A program made the position numbers and the translations under genes. From positions 1-32,901 of the forward strand of contig JACOTG010000110.1 in assembly GCA_016178505.1 (NCBI GenBank): DNA of 32,901 nucleotides. The letters run 5' to 3'. Positions 8,214 to 14,788 of the stretch are shown one piece after another. Under the pieces are notes generated by a model. The model saw nothing but the letters and a program-made list of their open reading frames with translations. It was not told where the DNA came from and did not search any database. This stretch comes from Planctomycetota bacterium. GTDB taxonomy: Bacteria > Planctomycetota > JACOTG01. Every line of letters begins with the position of its first letter. Position 1 is the first letter of the stretch.

Positions 8214-8987
8214 TCAACGCACGAGCGTCGTGATTCCCTCCCAGATCACCACCGGGATTGCCTCGTCGATGTCGATCTCGGGGACGCGGATGCGCGCGCG
8301 GGCGCGACGGCATTCGAACGTGTCGCCCGTCATCGACCCTTTGATGAACGCTCGGCCGGGGATTTCGAATCGAGCGAGGTCGAACCCGCGAGCCGTCTCG
8401 CGGCACAATCCCAAGACGCCGGTGAAGCTCCCGCTGTCGACGACTCGAATCGACTTCGGCTTCGCGCCGAATGGATCGGCGACTTCGATCTCGGTGTAGT
8501 TCTCATTGAACCATCGACGCGTCGTCGATTTTCCGTTTCGAGTCCAAGTGAGGGTTTGAGTCGACGGTGAAATCATCTCGCTGGGGCGAAACAGCGCTTT
8601 GAATCCGCACCCGATGCAATCGCGCGGCTGCTCCGGTTCGATCGGAGCCGGTCCTTGGAGCCGTGTGTCGCCTTCTTCGCCGATGCGAAAGAGGTAGCGG
8701 TGCCGAGCGTTCGGGTGCTTGTGATCCGCGGCCTCGACGCACGCGGACATCGAGTCGAACGTCTCGAGGAGTTCGCCTCCGACGATCGCGACCCAGGCTG
8801 CGGGATGCTGTTGGAACAGCCGCTCTTTCGCGTTTCGGAATTGCTCGTCGAACACCTCGTCGTTGCACACGCGCTCGGCATCCACCTGGGTGTCGAACGA
8901 AGCTGGCGCCTTTGGCGGCGATTTTTCCTGAGGCGCGGCGAGCAACGCGGAACCGATCGCTAGAAATGCCACCATCGCCGTACGCAT
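8214..8987 (-). CDS. Exported DUF5678-like/retropepsin-like protein, copy 1
   Basis: The protein is 257 aa, with an ATG at 8987 behind AAGGAG. The signal peptide MRTAMVAFLAIGSALLAAPQ is clear. The N-terminal domain carries QQHPAAWVAIVGGELLETF and HRYLFRIGEEGD (DUF5678-like). The C-terminal domain carries VVDSGSFTGVLGL, ARFEIPG and FECRRARARIRVPEIDIDE. It alone of the three copies keeps D-S-G at the position expected for the catalytic Asp of a retropepsin-like protease. It is first in the three-gene unit and lies just inside the right inverted repeat. The family assignment is by motif pattern and is tentative; the order and tandem paralogy of the genes are certain. Confidence 0.7.
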   Translation of the reverse strand: MRTAMVAFLAIGSALLAAPQEKSPPKAPASFDTQVDAERVCNDEVFDEQFRNAKERLFQQHPAAWVAIVGGELLETFDSMSACVEAADHKHPNARHRYLFRIGEEGDTRLQGPAPIEPEQPRDCIGCGFKALFRPSEMISPSTQTLTWTRNGKSTTRRWFNENYTEIEVADPFGAKPKSIRVVDSGSFTGVLGLCRETARGFDLARFEIPGRAFIKGSMTGDTFECRRARARIRVPEIDIDEAIPVVIWEGITTLVR

Positions 8988-9059
8988 GGGCTCACTCCTT
9001 CGATCCGCGGGGCGGCCGCCGGCCGCGTGCGGTGCAGTTGTGCCGTGTGACGGACGGGC

Positions 9060-9096
9060 TAACTGGGAAAAATGTTCCAGGCTCCGTATGCGTCAG
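9060..9096. repeat. Right 37-bp inverted repeat (IR-R)
   Basis: This is the partner of 6378-6414 in opposite orientation (34/37). It begins 4 bases beyond the stop of the FHA gene and ends 72 bases upstream of the first cassette gene. An internal CTGG...CCAG pairing allows a weak hairpin, so a terminator role for the FHA gene is also possible. Confidence 0.85.
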
Positions 9097-9099
9097 TTG

Positions 9100-10050
9100 T
9101 CATTCGTCGTCTTCGGAGGATTTGGCGATCTCTGCTAGTTTCTTGTCGAGGAGGGGGAGGACTTTTTGGACTCGGGCGACGTTGTCGGGGGAGAGGTCTT
9201 TGAACTTTTCGGAGTACTCGGTGATGCGACGGCGAAGCTCCTCGATCTTCTCGCGCTTCGGCTTCAGGGGGAGGTGGTAGTAGGTCTCGACGATCGCGTT
9301 GCCCTGCGTGACGGCTTCTTCGTTCTCCTTCGTTGCCATCTTGAAGCCGAGGTTCTTCGCTGCCTCTTCGCCGTGCTTGTCGAACTTCTTCCGCATCGCG
9401 TTCGCCTCGAGGCGCACGTCGTCGGTGAGCCCCTTGAAGCGGTCGAGCTCGTTCAGCTTGAACTCGGCGTCGGCAAGGCGTCCTTCGGCGTAGGCGCGCT
9501 GCGCGTCCTGCAGCATGAGCCGGTCCTTTGGAATGGCCTCCTTCGAGAAGATCAGCCAGCCGAGCAAGCTCGCCAAAAGGACTCCCGCGATGATGAGCGT
9601 GATGACGATCGGCGGCGTGCCGGACTTGTCGACGCGCACGTATGCCGGCGCTTCCTCTTCGTCGACGTCGGCGGGGCCCGCGGTTGCGCGTGCGCGCGCG
9701 GTGGGACGCGCGGCCGGCGTCATGCGACGCGACGGTGCTGCCGCGGCAACCGGGGATGAGCGTCCGCCCTCGAACTCGAAGCGCATGACGACGTCGCCGA
9801 TCTGGATCTTGTCGCCGTTCGCGAGATCGTGCTGGTTGACGACCTTGCCGTTCACGATCGTGCCGGCCTTCGTTTCGAGATCCACGAGCTTCCAGCCGCG
9901 CGACGAGCGGCGAATCTGACAGTGGATGTGCGCCGCCTTGGGATCTCGGACTTGGAGGTTGCACTCGCGAGAGGCGCCGATGACGACGGTGTCCTCGATG
10001 ATCTCGTAGAGGACTTCTCGCCCCTTGTCCGAAATGATGAGCTTGGCCAT
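9100..10050 (-). CDS. FHA-domain membrane protein with periplasmic helical domain
   Basis: The protein is 316 aa. Residues 1-95 form a forkhead-associated domain: VIGASREC (23-30), a His in AAHIHC (about 41-43) and the GTIVNG turn (63-68). FHA domains bind phosphothreonine, so the cytoplasmic part probably docks to a Ser/Thr-kinase target. The usual serine before the His is replaced by Ala, which might weaken phosphopeptide binding. An Ala/Arg/Pro-rich linker (97-145) leads to one transmembrane helix (about 147-168). The last ~145 residues are charged helices with a TPR-like feel (LMLQDAQRAYAEGRLADAEFKLNEL). The gene is divergent from the toroid genes, sharing a 241-base intergenic region. 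A link to the toroid system is inferred from position only. Confidence 0.85.
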   Translation of the reverse strand: MAKLIISDKGREVLYEIIEDTVVIGASRECNLQVRDPKAAHIHCQIRRSSRGWKLVDLETKAGTIVNGKVVNQHDLANGDKIQIGDVVMRFEFEGGRSSPVAAAAPSRRMTPAARPTARARATAGPADVDEEEAPAYVRVDKSGTPPIVITLIIAGVLLASLLGWLIFSKEAIPKDRLMLQDAQRAYAEGRLADAEFKLNELDRFKGLTDDVRLEANAMRKKFDKHGEEAAKNLGFKMATKENEEAVTQGNAIVETYYHLPLKPKREKIEELRRRITEYSEKFKDLSPDNVARVQKVLPLLDKKLAEIAKSSEDDE

Positions 10051-10174
10051 CGACTCTGGCGCCTCCGTCGTGTGTGGTTCCCATTGAGCCGGGGGTCCGA
10101 GGACGTCGATAGGTTACCGTGAGCCCGAATGACGCGCCAGGCGTCCGTGACGGCCCCGGCGGGTCAGTTCTTTT

Positions 10175-10203
10175 TTGTCTTCGCGTGAGTTCTTCGCTAG
10201 AAT
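10175..10203 (+). promoter_or_regulatory. Sigma70-type promoter of toroid gene 1
   Basis: TTGTCT (10175-10180), a 17-base spacer and TAGAAT (10198-10203) make a well-formed promoter. It gives a leader of roughly 80 bases that resembles the leader of toroid gene 2, including GCGCCGA and the ribosome-site region GAAAAGAAAGGGAA. Confidence 0.65.
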
Positions 10204-10291
10204 CCCGTGAAAGCCCGAAAGCCAAAGAGATCGCAACGGCGTCCTGCACCTCGAACTTTCACGCGCCGAAGAAAAGAAAGGGAAAAGGGTC

Positions 10292-11974
10292 ATGGCAACC
10301 CGGCAGCCCGACAGACCTTCACAGTCGGCCCGACCCGCTGCGCCCGTCGTGCAGCACCACCATCACATGGAGGACCTGACGTTCCAGGAAGTCCTGCTCG
10401 AACAGGTCAAGAAGACTCCATGGTTCCTGTGCTCGATCCTGCTTCACGGCGTCATCCTGCTGATCGCCAACTTCATGGTCGGCCAGGAAAAGCTCATCGC
10501 GGCGCCCGACAAGGGCGTCGAGGTCGCGATGTCGTCGAAGGTGGTCGAGGACGTCGAAGAGATCAAGCCTCCGCCGGTCGTCGAGGACCAGAAGCCGGAG
10601 TTCGTCGACGCCGAGAACCCGGCGCTCGCCGAGGATAGCGTCGGCGACGCGAACATCGCGGAAAGCACGGGCACGGCCGACGACGATGCGACGGGCGGCG
10701 GCGAAGGCGGCGGCGCCGGCGATTCGGGCGCGGGCGACTCGCTGTCTCCCGATGCCCCGTTCAGCGGAAAGGGCGGCGGCAACGACGTCATCGGCGTCGG
10801 CAGCGGCAGCTACGGATTCGGCGGCGGCGCCGGCGGCTGATTCCGCGGACGCAAGGGCGGCAAAGGCCGCGCGGCCGGCGGCAAGCGCGCCGATCAAGCC
10901 GTCGAGTGGGGCCTCCAGTGGCTCGCGAATCACCAGAGCGAAGACGGCTCCTGGGATTCGGACGACTTCATGGTCAACTGCAAGACGAACCAATGCTCGG
11001 GCAAGGGCGGGCCGCTCTACGATGCGGGCGTGTCCGGCCTCGCGCTGCTCGCGTTCCTCGGCGCCGGCTACACGCACGACTCGGGGCGCTTCAAGGACAC
11101 GGTGAAGAAGGGTCTCCGCTACCTCGTGAAGATCCAAGACCCCGAAGGTTGCTTCGGCGGTCGCTCCGCGAACAACTTCACGTACGGTCACGCGATCTGC
11201 ACGCTCGCGATGGCGGAAGCATACGGGCTCACCAACAGCACGCTCTTCAAGGAGCCGGCGCAAAAAGGGGTCGACTTCATCGGGCAGTGCAAGAACCCCT
11301 ACAAGGCCTGGCGCTACGGCATCCGTCCGGGCGAGAACGACATGTCGGTCACGGGATGGATGGTGATGGCCCTGAAGTCCGCGAAGATGGCGGGCCTCAA
11401 TTACAACCCGAACGATCTCAAGGATGCACTGAACTTCATCGACGAGATCACCGACTCCTACGGCAAGACCGGCTATACGATGCAGGGCAATGGGCCGGTG
11501 CGCACCGAGGGCAAGCAGGAAGAGTTCCCGAGCGACAACTCGGAAGCCATGACGGCGGCCGCGGTGCTGTGCCGCATTCTCATGGGCGAAGACCCGACGA
11601 CCAGCGACAAGGTGAAGAAGGGCGTCGGCTTGATGGTGAAGAAGCTCCCGGTCTGGGAGAAGCCGAAGCTCGACTTCTACTACTGGTACTACGGCACGCT
11701 GGCGATGTACCAGGCGGGCGGCAGCGAATGGAACGAGTGGAACAAGGCCATGCAGGGCGCCATCATCGACAAGATGCGCAAGGATGGTGACGAAAAGGGA
11801 TCGTGGGATCCCGACGACTGCTGGGGTGAAGAGGGCGGACGCATCTACTCGACCGCGCTCCTCACGATGTGCCTCGAGGTCTACTACCGCTACGACCGCG
11901 TGTTCGGCACGACAGGTGAGCGGAAGCAATCGGGCAGCCACGACGCGGGCGAGAAGGACAAAGAGAAGAAGTAA
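10292..11974 (+). pseudogene. TonB-like anchor + alpha/alpha-toroid protein, paralogue 1, with in-frame TGA
   Basis: This frame encodes a near twin of the next gene but is split by TGA at 10838-10840 (codon 183), where the paralogue has a Gly codon. Before the stop: cytoplasmic residues 1-42, a transmembrane helix with PWFLCSILLHGVILL (S48, H52), and an acidic linker with IKPPPVVED and Gly-rich tracts. After the stop the frame stays open for 378 codons. That part has a QW-like motif HQSEDGSWD, CKTNQCSGKG, a second GSWD element and a Lys-rich tail (GEKDKEKK). One base change (GGA to TGA) explains the stop. Without readthrough, only a membrane-anchored linker would be made. Alternatives are recent nonsense mutation, sequencing error or readthrough; genome-wide recoding is unlikely because neighbours end in TGA. 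Confidence 0.8.
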
Positions 11975-12001
11975 GCGCACCGACAAACGATCACGAACGA
12001 T

Positions 12002-12045
12002 CGGCGCCGGCCCTTCCGAGAGGATGAGCCGGCGCCGCTGTTTTT
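12002..12045 (+). terminator. Rho-independent terminator after toroid gene 1
   Basis: A perfect 10-bp stem (CGGCGCCGGC at 12002-12011 with GCCGGCGCCG at 12028-12037) and a 16-base loop are followed by CTGTTTTT. It sits 27 bases after the TAA stop and separates the two toroid genes, so each has its own promoter and end. Confidence 0.85.
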
Positions 12046-12093
12046 GCCGACTCATCGCGAACGACTGCAAGCGTCGCCGTAGCCTTTTGACCT

Positions 12094-12123
12094 TTGGCTC
12101 TTCCGCCGATCCTCCGATAGAAT
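12094..12123 (+). promoter_or_regulatory. Sigma70-type promoter of toroid gene 2
   Basis: TTGGCT (12094-12099), an 18-base spacer and TAGAAT (12118-12123). The leader that follows can form a 7-bp hairpin (CGGCGCC with GGCGCCG, about 12149-12179) just before the GAAAAGAAAGGGAAG ribosome-site region. Its counterpart in toroid gene 1 is similar. Confidence 0.55.
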
Positions 12124-12201
12124 GCCGCAGAAGCCCGGTGACCGAGACGGCGCCTCCTACCTAGACGTACCGGCGCCGACGAAAAGAAAGGGAAGAAGGT
12201 C

Positions 12202-13866
12202 ATGGCATTCCACCCGCCATCGAGAGGGGCGCACTCTGCTCGCACCTCGAGCTCGGTAGGGCCAGAACCGCGACGGCACATGCCGGACGTGACGTTCCAG
12301 GAGGTCTTGCTGCAGCAGGTCAAGAAGACGCCGTGGTTCCTCTCGTCGATCGTGCTTCACCTCGTCGTGATCGTCGTCGCGTCGTTCGTCACGGGCGCGC
12401 AGAGGATCGTTCCGGTCTCCGACGAAGGGGTCCGCATCGGCATGACGCACGACGCCGTCGAGCCGGTCGTGCCGTTCGAGTTGCCGCAGATCCCCGACGA
12501 GCCGTCGCCGCTCGTGGTCGTCGACGATCCAGCGATCGGCCCCGACGATCGCGGTGATCCGTCGATCGACGAGCCGACCGGCATCGCCGACTCCGACGCG
12601 ACCGGAGGCGGCACCGGCGGCAAGCCGGGTGACGCAGGCAACGGCGACTCGCCCGATCCCGCCGCGGCGTTCAACGGCAAAGGCGGCGGCAACGACATCA
12701 TCGGCGTTGGCCTCGGCAGCTACGGATCCGGCGGCGGCGACGGCGGCGGGATGAAGGGTCGCATCGGCGGACCGGGTCGCGCCCCGGGACACGAGCGCGC
12801 GGACCAGGCCGCGAACTGGGGACTCGACTGGCTCGCGCGTCACCAGAGCGAAGACGGCTCGTGGGACGCGGACGGCTTCATGGTCAACTGCCAGCTCAAT
12901 CAATGCTCGGGCAAAGGCGGAGCACTCTACGATCCGGGAGTGTCGGGGCTCGCGCTGCTCGCGTTCCTCGGCGCCGGATACACCGACAATTCAGGTCGCT
13001 ACCGCGACACGGTGAAGAAGGGACTGCGCTACCTCGTTCGCATCCAGGACCCCGAGGGGTGCTTTGGCGGCCGCACCGCGCCGAACTTCACGTACGGTCA
13101 CGCCATCTGCACGCTCGCGATGGCGGAGGCTTGGGGTCTCACCGGAAACACGCTGTTCAAGGGGCCGGCGCAGAAAGGGGTCGACTTCGTCGGTCAATGC
13201 AAGAACCCCTACAAGGCCTGGCGCTACGGGGTCCATCCCGGCGAGAACGACATGTCGGTCACGGGGTGGATGGTGATGGCGCTGAAGTCCGCGAGAATGG
13301 CGGGCCTCGAGGTCAACCCGAACGATCTCCACGATGCGTTGAACTTCATCGACGAGGTCACCGATTCCTACGGCAAGACCGGATACACCGCGCAGGGCAA
13401 CGGGCCCGTGCGTACCGCCGCGAAGCAGGAGGAGTATCCGAGCGAGAACTCGGAAGCGATGACCGCGGCGGCCGTGCTCTGCCGCATCCTCCTCGGCGAG
13501 GATCCCGCGAAGAGCGACAAGGTGAAGAAGGGCATCGGGCTCATGGCGAAGCGGCTCCCGACGTGGGAGAAGCCGAAGCTCGATTTCTACTACTGGTACT
13601 ACGGGACGCTCGCCATGTTCCAGGCCGGTGGCCGCGAGTGGATCGAATGGAACAAGGCCATGCAGACCGCCATCGTCGACAAGGTGCGGCGAGACGGCGA
13701 CGAGGCGGGGTCGTGGGATCCCGACGATTGCTGGGGCGAAGAGGGCGGGCGCGTCTACTCGACCGCGCTCCTCACGATGTGCCTCGAGGTCTACTACCGA
13801 TATGACCGCGTCTTCGGCACGGACGCGAATCGAAAGCCGAACGAGCGCCGCAACGAGAAGAAGTAG
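12202..13866 (+). CDS. TonB-like anchor + alpha/alpha-toroid (prenyltransferase/squalene-oxidase-repeat) protein, paralogue 2
   Basis: The protein is 554 aa and intact. Order: cytoplasmic residues 1-43 including TFQEVLLQQVKKTPW; one transmembrane helix (about 45-64, FLSSIVLHLVVIVVASFV); an acidic/proline linker (70-130); Gly/Asp-rich stretches (131-195); an alpha/alpha-toroid domain (200-535). The toroid shows WGLDWLARHQSEDGSWD, a QW-type motif of the terpenoid-cyclase fold, plus QDPEGCFGG and GSWDPDDCW. The helix holds S49-x3-H53 after PW, the same spacing as Ser16/His20 of E. coli TonB, and PW also precedes that helix in TonB. The toroid should be periplasmic. No cyclase activity is claimed: the domain lies behind a membrane anchor and lacks a convincing cyclase active site. 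The tail NERRNEKK is lysine/arginine-rich. Function unknown; a PMF-coupled role with ExbB/ExbD is inferred. Confidence 0.85.
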   Translation: MAFHPPSRGAHSARTSSSVGPEPRRHMPDVTFQEVLLQQVKKTPWFLSSIVLHLVVIVVASFVTGAQRIVPVSDEGVRIGMTHDAVEPVVPFELPQIPDEPSPLVVVDDPAIGPDDRGDPSIDEPTGIADSDATGGGTGGKPGDAGNGDSPDPAAAFNGKGGGNDIIGVGLGSYGSGGGDGGGMKGRIGGPGRAPGHERADQAANWGLDWLARHQSEDGSWDADGFMVNCQLNQCSGKGGALYDPGVSGLALLAFLGAGYTDNSGRYRDTVKKGLRYLVRIQDPEGCFGGRTAPNFTYGHAICTLAMAEAWGLTGNTLFKGPAQKGVDFVGQCKNPYKAWRYGVHPGENDMSVTGWMVMALKSARMAGLEVNPNDLHDALNFIDEVTDSYGKTGYTAQGNGPVRTAAKQEEYPSENSEAMTAAAVLCRILLGEDPAKSDKVKKGIGLMAKRLPTWEKPKLDFYYWYYGTLAMFQAGGREWIEWNKAMQTAIVDKVRRDGDEAGSWDPDDCWGEEGGRVYSTALLTMCLEVYYRYDRVFGTDANRKPNERRNEKK

Positions 13867-13888
13867 GCATCCCGCTCACGAAACGATG

Positions 13889-13922
13889 GGCGCCGCCTCA
13901 GGGGATCGAGCGAGGCGGCGCC
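13889..13922. terminator. Hairpin between convergent genes
   Basis: A perfect 11-bp inverted repeat (GGCGCCGCCTC at 13889-13899, GAGGCGGCGCC at 13912-13922) with a 12-base loop lies between the convergent toroid 2 and PpiC genes. There is no T-tract on either side, so it may act as a weak bidirectional or Rho-assisted terminator. Confidence 0.5.
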
Positions 13923-13955
13923 GATCGAACACTCGATGTCACGCGGCGAGAGGGC

Positions 13956-14498
13956 TCACTGGAGTCGCTTGACGATGTCGTAGCCCGCGTTGTTCGTGTC
14001 GGGGTCGAAGTTCACCAGGTCGATGTTTCCCGGCGACAGGGAAAAGCCGATCGACAGCGCCGGATTGATCTTGTCTCGAACGAATTCCTGCTTCGACTTG
14101 TCGGGCTGCACGCCCTTGTTCGCGAGCCAGTACTTTCCGGGCCGTTGATCTTGCGTGTATCGCATCACGAGCTGGTCGAAATTCTCGCCTCCGCGCGCGC
14201 GCGCCAAGACTTCGATGGCGAGTTCCCTGGCTTCTTCCTTCGTGCGCGTCTCCTTCGGGAGGCGACCGGCGAAGGAGATCAGGATGTGCTGCACCCAAAC
14301 GTGATCGGGCTCCTTGTCGGGCTTCTTCGGCAACGTTTCCGGGAGCGGCGGCCGTTGCTGGAACGGAACCGGCGGCGGCTCGTCCTTTTTCTGTTCGGTC
14401 TCGGACGGAGCCGCCGACTCTCGGCCGCAGCCGACAGCCAGGGACAGGGCTGCGGCCAACACGATGAACGACCGGCGTGTCACTGTGACGGGGATCAT
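13956..14498 (-). CDS. PpiC/parvulin-type peptidyl-prolyl isomerase lipoprotein
   Basis: The protein is 180 aa. ATG 14498 is preferred because AGGAGG lies upstream and MIPVTVTRRSFIVLAAALSL is a good signal sequence; the frame extends 33 codons further but has no signal-like start there. TRRSF looks Tat-like. LAVGC ends the signal and may be a lipobox, though Ala sits where Leu/Val is usual. A Pro/Glu-rich spacer leads to a parvulin-like domain: VWVQHILISFAGR, then KEEARELAIEVLARARGGEN and FDQLVMRYTQD. Family members catalyse prolyl isomerisation and assist folding of exported proteins. The end of the domain (VKRLQ) is compact. It is convergent with toroid gene 2 and divergent from the 985-aa TPR gene. 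Confidence 0.8.
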   Translation of the reverse strand: MIPVTVTRRSFIVLAAALSLAVGCGRESAAPSETEQKKDEPPPVPFQQRPPLPETLPKKPDKEPDHVWVQHILISFAGRLPKETRTKEEARELAIEVLARARGGENFDQLVMRYTQDQRPGKYWLANKGVQPDKSKQEFVRDKINPALSIGFSLSPGNIDLVNFDPDTNNAGYDIVKRLQ

Positions 14499-14609
14499 GT
14501 TTCCGTGACCTCCTCGGACTCTCGGGTGCGGGAAAGCAAACGCGGCGATAGTTTGCCGACTCGCCGCGAAAAGAGAAGACCGCACGTGCCGCACCATCGC
14601 TCGGCGCGC

Positions 14610-14637
14610 TTGGCACCCCGGGGGGCGTCGCTATAAT
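14610..14637 (+). promoter_or_regulatory. Strong sigma70-type promoter of the 985-aa TPR gene
   Basis: TTGGCA (14610-14615), a 16-base spacer and a perfect TATAAT (14632-14637). This is the best promoter match in the window. It predicts a leader of about 145 bases, whose first bases can pair as CCCTCG (14640-14645) with CGAGGG (14662-14667). Confidence 0.7.
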
Positions 14638-14788
14638 GACCCTCGTCAACTGCGGCTCATCCGAGGGCCGCGCGGAAAAGACAACGAGAAGAGAAACGGA
14701 AACCTCGAGCTTTCCAAACGGCGCATCGACGTTCGCGTCGCGCGGCAGCCGAAACCCGGCCTACGTCACTTCGAAAACGGAGGACCGA

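Noticed and set aside
6378..9096. Classical insertion sequence bounded by the inverted repeats.
   Set aside because: No transposase or integrase is encoded between them and no target-site duplication is visible at the outer edges.
10838..10840. In-frame TGA as selenocysteine or a recoded codon.
   Set aside because: Neighbouring genes end in TGA, the paralogue has Gly rather than Cys here, and no convincing SECIS-like stem is visible just downstream.
13711..13740. DPDD in GSWDPDDCW as the DxDD motif of a class II terpene cyclase.
   Set aside because: It lies at the far C-terminus within a QW-type GSW element, unlike the central DxDD of squalene-hopene cyclases, and the protein is a membrane-anchored periplasmic type.
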